A stretch of 8,305 nt of DNA from Desulfuromonadaceae bacterium (GTDB lineage Bacteria > Desulfobacterota > Desulfuromonadia > Desulfuromonadales > Geopsychrobacteraceae), in contig JADGED010000111.1 of the NCBI GenBank assembly GCA_016744555.1, positions 1 to 8,305 of the forward strand. The letters run 5' to 3'. Positions within the stretch are counted from its first letter, which is position 1, and every line of letters begins with the position of its first letter. The position numbers and the translations under genes were made by a program. Under the pieces are notes generated by a model. That model had not been told where the DNA came from. It did not search any database and saw nothing but the letters and a program-made list of their open reading frames with translations. Shown one piece after another: positions 5,933-8,305 of the stretch.

Positions 5933-6699
5933 TGGCAGCATCATCTGCAGATATAATTCTTGCAACCGATCATCTACACAAGGTTTATGCTGGGGCTAGT
6001 GAGCCAGCAGTCGCAGATTTAAGTTTTAATGTTGCTCGTGGGACTATTTTTGGCTTGCTTGGTCCCAATGGCGCAGGAAAGACAACGACCATTTCAATCC
6101 TTACCACTTTGCTACAACCAACTTCTGGAAAAGCCACAATTATTGACTATGATGTGGTCAGGCATGCAAAAAAGGTACGTCATAAAATTGGTTTGGTGCC
6201 ACAGGATATTGCTCTGTATCCAAGTTTGACGGCCCGTGAAAATTTAAACTATTTTGCTCGCATACTGCATCTGCCGAAAAAAATGATTGCCAGTCGAATT
6301 GAAGAATCACTGGAACTTGTCGGTCTACTCGACTGTGCAGATCGCCGAATTGCAACCTATTCTGGTGGAATGAAGCGGCGGGCAAATCTAGCGGTAGGGA
6401 TTCTTCATAAGCCCGAAATTCTGTTTCTTGATGAACCAACTGTTGGGATTGATGCCCAATCACGTAACCTCATCCTTGAGCGGTTAGAGGGATTAAACCG
6501 TGCCGGGATGACAATTATCTATACGACCCACTATATGGAGGAGGCGCAACAGATTTGCGATGAAGTTGCTATTGTCGATATGGGTAGAGTTATTGCTTCT
6601 GGTGCCCCACAGCAGCTGGTAGAAGCTGCTCCTGGATGTAAAAATCTCGAAGAATTATTTCTGGAATTGACCGGTAAACAACTTAGAGATCAACGTTAA
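5932..6699 (+). CDS. ABC-2 type exporter, ATP-binding protein
   Basis: With ATG 5932 the product is 255 residues and shows every nucleotide-binding-domain motif: Walker A GPNGAGKT (44-51, Lys50), Q-loop Gln91 (GLVPQD), signature YSGGM (143-147), Walker B ILFLDEP (163-169, Glu168 as catalytic base), and switch His200 (YTTHYMEEA). The sequence is of the CcmA/DrrA-like class that pairs with ABC-2 permeases to drive export from the cytoplasm. The ATG shares its first base with the stop of the BtrH-like gene (TGATG coupling). An in-frame GTG at 5929 is possible, but neither start has a strong Shine-Dalgarno. The permease follows directly, so the pair most likely exports the lipid made by this cluster; the cargo is inference. 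Confidence 0.93.
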   Translation: MAASSADIILATDHLHKVYAGASEPAVADLSFNVARGTIFGLLGPNGAGKTTTISILTTLLQPTSGKATIIDYDVVRHAKKVRHKIGLVPQDIALYPSLTARENLNYFARILHLPKKMIASRIEESLELVGLLDCADRRIATYSGGMKRRANLAVGILHKPEILFLDEPTVGIDAQSRNLILERLEGLNRAGMTIIYTTHYMEEAQQICDEVAIVDMGRVIASGAPQQLVEAAPGCKNLEELFLELTGKQLRDQR

Positions 6700-6707
6700 G
6701 TGTGATT

Positions 6708-8027
6708 ATGATTTTACTTTGGGCAAATATAAAAAAAGAACTTCTACTCCTAAGTCGCGACCGCGTCAGCTTGTTGGTGCTGTTTGTTATGCCAATGTTG
6801 CTGGTGATGATTTTGTCCCTAATTCAGGATGATCTCTTTCGTGCTACTGGAGAAACCACTACTACGGCGTTATTTGTAAATGACGATAGTGGAACTGCTG
6901 GTGCTTTGTTGCAGCAAGAGTTGGAAACTAATGGTGCCCTTGAATTGGTTACAGAGATTGCTGGCGAAAGCCTTAATCGTGAACGTGCTAAACAGGCAGT
7001 CTTTGACGGGGATTTCCAGTTTGTAATTGTTGTGCCGGAAACCTTTTCGGCGGAACTAGATGCTGGCGCTGAAGCTTCAGTGCAGGCTGGATTAAGGAAC
7101 GAAGAGATTACCACAAAGTCAAGCCCGGTAACTATAGTGTTTGATCCTGCAGTACGTGGCGCTTATCGCAGTGCAGTAATAAATGCATTGCGATTGGGGG
7201 TTGTGGGTTTAGAACTCAATCGTAAAAGTGAAGTATTTGATCGGTTGTTACCGCTAGAATTGCAACGCAGTATGACCGCTAAGTTTGGTTCAATGCCACC
7301 CGGGAGTGAAATGGAAATGCCCACGGTGTCTTTTGATTGGACCAGTCAAGGACTGATTGAGTTGCAAGAAGAGTTGGCCGCACCAGAAAAATATACCACG
7401 CTACCAACATCGGTGCAGCAGAATGTACCAGCATGGACATTGTTTGGAATGTTTTTTATTGTGATTCCTCTCGCCGGAACTTTGATTCGGGAACGACAGG
7501 AGGGAACACTTACCCGTTTGATGACGATGCCAGTAAGTAGTAGCAGTATTTTGTTGGGCAAGGTTATCGCCCATTTAGCCATTTGTATGATTCAGTTTGT
7601 GCTGATGTTGGCAGCTGGTAGGTTCATTTTACCGTTATTCGGTACCCCAGTTTTAGAGCTTGGTTCCGCACCAATTGCACTAATTGTTGTTGCTTCTAGT
7701 GCCGCGCTTGCAGCTTGCGGATATGGAATCCTGGTCGGGACAATAGCCAAAAGTTACGATCAGGCATCTATTTTTGGTGCTGTTTCAATCGTAATAGCAG
7801 CAGCCTTAGGTGGGGTAATGGTTCCGGTTTATGTTATGCCGCGCTTCATGCAGGAACTCAGTATTATCTCTCCTCTCGGTTGGGGATTAGAGGCATTTCT
7901 CGATATATTTGTTCGTGACGGCAATGTAACCAGTGTATTGCCGCAAGTTCTACCGTTACTAGGGTTTTTCCTTATTTGTATTGCCATTGCAATGGTAGTT
8001 TTTTATCGTTGGCGACGTGGCAGTTGA
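6708..8027 (+). CDS. ABC-2 type exporter, permease protein
   Basis: A 439-residue inner-membrane protein of the YhhJ/ABC2_membrane_3 type. One membrane helix lies at about 20-38, preceded by a basic start (NIKKELLLLSRDR). A large periplasmic domain spans about 40-240. Five further helices lie near 242-259, 285-303, 320-345, 352-375 and 412-432, ending in a basic tail (YRWRRGS). The ERQEGTLTRLMTMPVS segment (261-276) after the second helix matches the coupling region of ABC-2 permeases. Full-length permeases of this kind act as homodimers with two copies of the ATPase. The start could be GTG 6702 or ATG 6708; ATG is chosen, 8 bp after the ATPase stop, though neither has a strong ribosome site. 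The large external domain suggests hand-over of a bulky or lipidic cargo at the periplasmic face, which is inference. Confidence 0.92.
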   Translation: MILLWANIKKELLLLSRDRVSLLVLFVMPMLLVMILSLIQDDLFRATGETTTTALFVNDDSGTAGALLQQELETNGALELVTEIAGESLNRERAKQAVFDGDFQFVIVVPETFSAELDAGAEASVQAGLRNEEITTKSSPVTIVFDPAVRGAYRSAVINALRLGVVGLELNRKSEVFDRLLPLELQRSMTAKFGSMPPGSEMEMPTVSFDWTSQGLIELQEELAAPEKYTTLPTSVQQNVPAWTLFGMFFIVIPLAGTLIRERQEGTLTRLMTMPVSSSSILLGKVIAHLAICMIQFVLMLAAGRFILPLFGTPVLELGSAPIALIVVASSAALAACGYGILVGTIAKSYDQASIFGAVSIVIAAALGGVMVPVYVMPRFMQELSIISPLGWGLEAFLDIFVRDGNVTSVLPQVLPLLGFFLICIAIAMVVFYRWRRGS

Positions 8028-8074
8028 GTATTTAGTCAAATTATGGGCTGGTTTAAGTTCTTTTAGTTTACATT

Positions 8075-8078
8075 GGAG
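8075..8078 (+). promoter_or_regulatory. Ribosome binding site (GGAG) for the second ACP gene
   Basis: GGAG within TTGGAGTAA ends 8 nt before ATG 8087, the same spacing as for the first ACP. The rest of the 59-bp gap after the permease gene shows no clear promoter or terminator. Confidence 0.55.
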
Positions 8079-8086
8079 TAATTGTA

Positions 8087-8305
8087 ATGAGTGATAGCAT
8101 GGTAAGAGAATTAGCTGAATTGATCATCGAATTTTGTAATGTAGAAGATGTCTCTCCCGATGACATTGCCGCTACGGATCCATTGATCGGTCCAGATTCT
8201 CCCTTTGGGCTTGATTCTCTCGATGCGGTTGAAGTTGTGGTCGCCGTACAAAAAAAATATGGTGTCCGTATCGGTGGTGAATCCACTAGTCGTGAAGCAT
8301 TGGAA
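8087..8305 (+). CDS. Second acyl carrier protein (C-terminus cut by the window edge)
   Basis: A frame open to the last base of the window encodes 73 residues of a typical ACP. The attachment motif is GLDSLDAVEV with Ser44 as the phosphopantetheine site, and residues 1-40 form the acidic first helix and loop (MVRELAELIIEF, then VSPDDIAATDPL). Compared with the first ACP it has an insertion of about four residues before the motif and low identity outside it, so the two probably load or present different groups (for example starter versus chain, or elongation versus transfer). Paired ACPs are a known feature of aryl-polyene-type clusters. It follows the ABC permease gene by 59 bp in the same direction, so the operon probably continues to the right. 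About 10 residues and the stop are missing. Confidence 0.9.
   Translation, partial: MSDSMVRELAELIIEFCNVEDVSPDDIAATDPLIGPDSPFGLDSLDAVEVVVAVQKKYGVRIGGESTSREALE

Noticed and set aside
6158..6463. A 101-codon open frame on the minus strand
   Set aside because: It lies wholly inside the ABC ATPase gene, opposite the signature and Walker B region, and is explained as a shadow of that conserved sequence.
6824..7114. A 96-codon open frame on the minus strand
   Set aside because: It is antisense to the periplasmic domain of the permease, is Ser/Ala-rich low-information translation and has no supporting signals.
8028..8086. Possible promoter before the second ACP
   Set aside because: The AT-rich 59-bp gap has no convincing -35/-10 pair; simple read-through from the permease gene is enough.

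Overview
The window is a dense, one-directional block of lipid/polyketide-type biosynthesis genes, all on the + strand, from a Gram-negative bacterium. Support for Gram-negative comes from an LpxL/HtrB-like acyltransferase, a PagL-like outer-membrane beta-barrel with a signal peptide, and discrete type II acyl carrier proteins. Moderate GC, the BtrH_N/DUF4872 protein and a CACAGAG-type dispersed repeat make me think of a Desulfuromonadales-like (Geobacter/Pelobacter/Desulfuromonas) deltaproteobacterium. That taxonomic guess is inference with low confidence.

Layout: (1) 1-247, the 3' end of a DUF2062-type membrane-domain gene, cut by the window edge. (2) 234-1172, an LpxL/HtrB-like lysophospholipid acyltransferase. 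(3) 1221-1472, an acyl carrier protein. (4) 1472-2671, a catalytically complete beta-ketoacyl-ACP synthase. (5) 2673-3722, a second KS-like subunit in which all three catalytic positions are replaced, as in a chain-length factor. (6) 3728-4303, a secreted PagL-like acyloxyacyl hydrolase / lipid A deacylase family barrel. (7) 4304-4486, the largest gap, filled mostly by an inverted-repeat (MITE/REP-like) element. (8) 4487-4930, a small protein with an HTH-like segment. (9) 4931-5932, a BtrH_N/DUF4872 protein, a family related to ACP-dependent acyl transfer. (10) 5932-6699 and 6708-8027, an ABC-2 exporter ATPase and permease. (11) 8087 to the window end, a second, different acyl carrier protein, cut by the right edge.

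Working model (inference): the KS/CLF-like pair extends an acyl chain on one or both ACPs. The LpxL-like enzyme and/or the BtrH-like protein hand the finished chain from ACP to an acceptor (lipid, sugar or amine). The ABC-2 pair moves the product across the inner membrane, and the PagL-like barrel acts on or accommodates acylated lipid in the outer membrane. The gene set resembles the aryl-polyene type of envelope-lipid clusters, but with an ABC-2 exporter, a BtrH-like protein and a PagL-like barrel. Ketoreductase, dehydratase, thioesterase and starter-unit genes are not in this window. Most junctions are overlaps or gaps under 60 bp, so the genes are probably co-transcribed apart from a possible break at the repeat element. 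I saw no rRNA, tRNA, CRISPR array, convincing promoter or rho-independent terminator.
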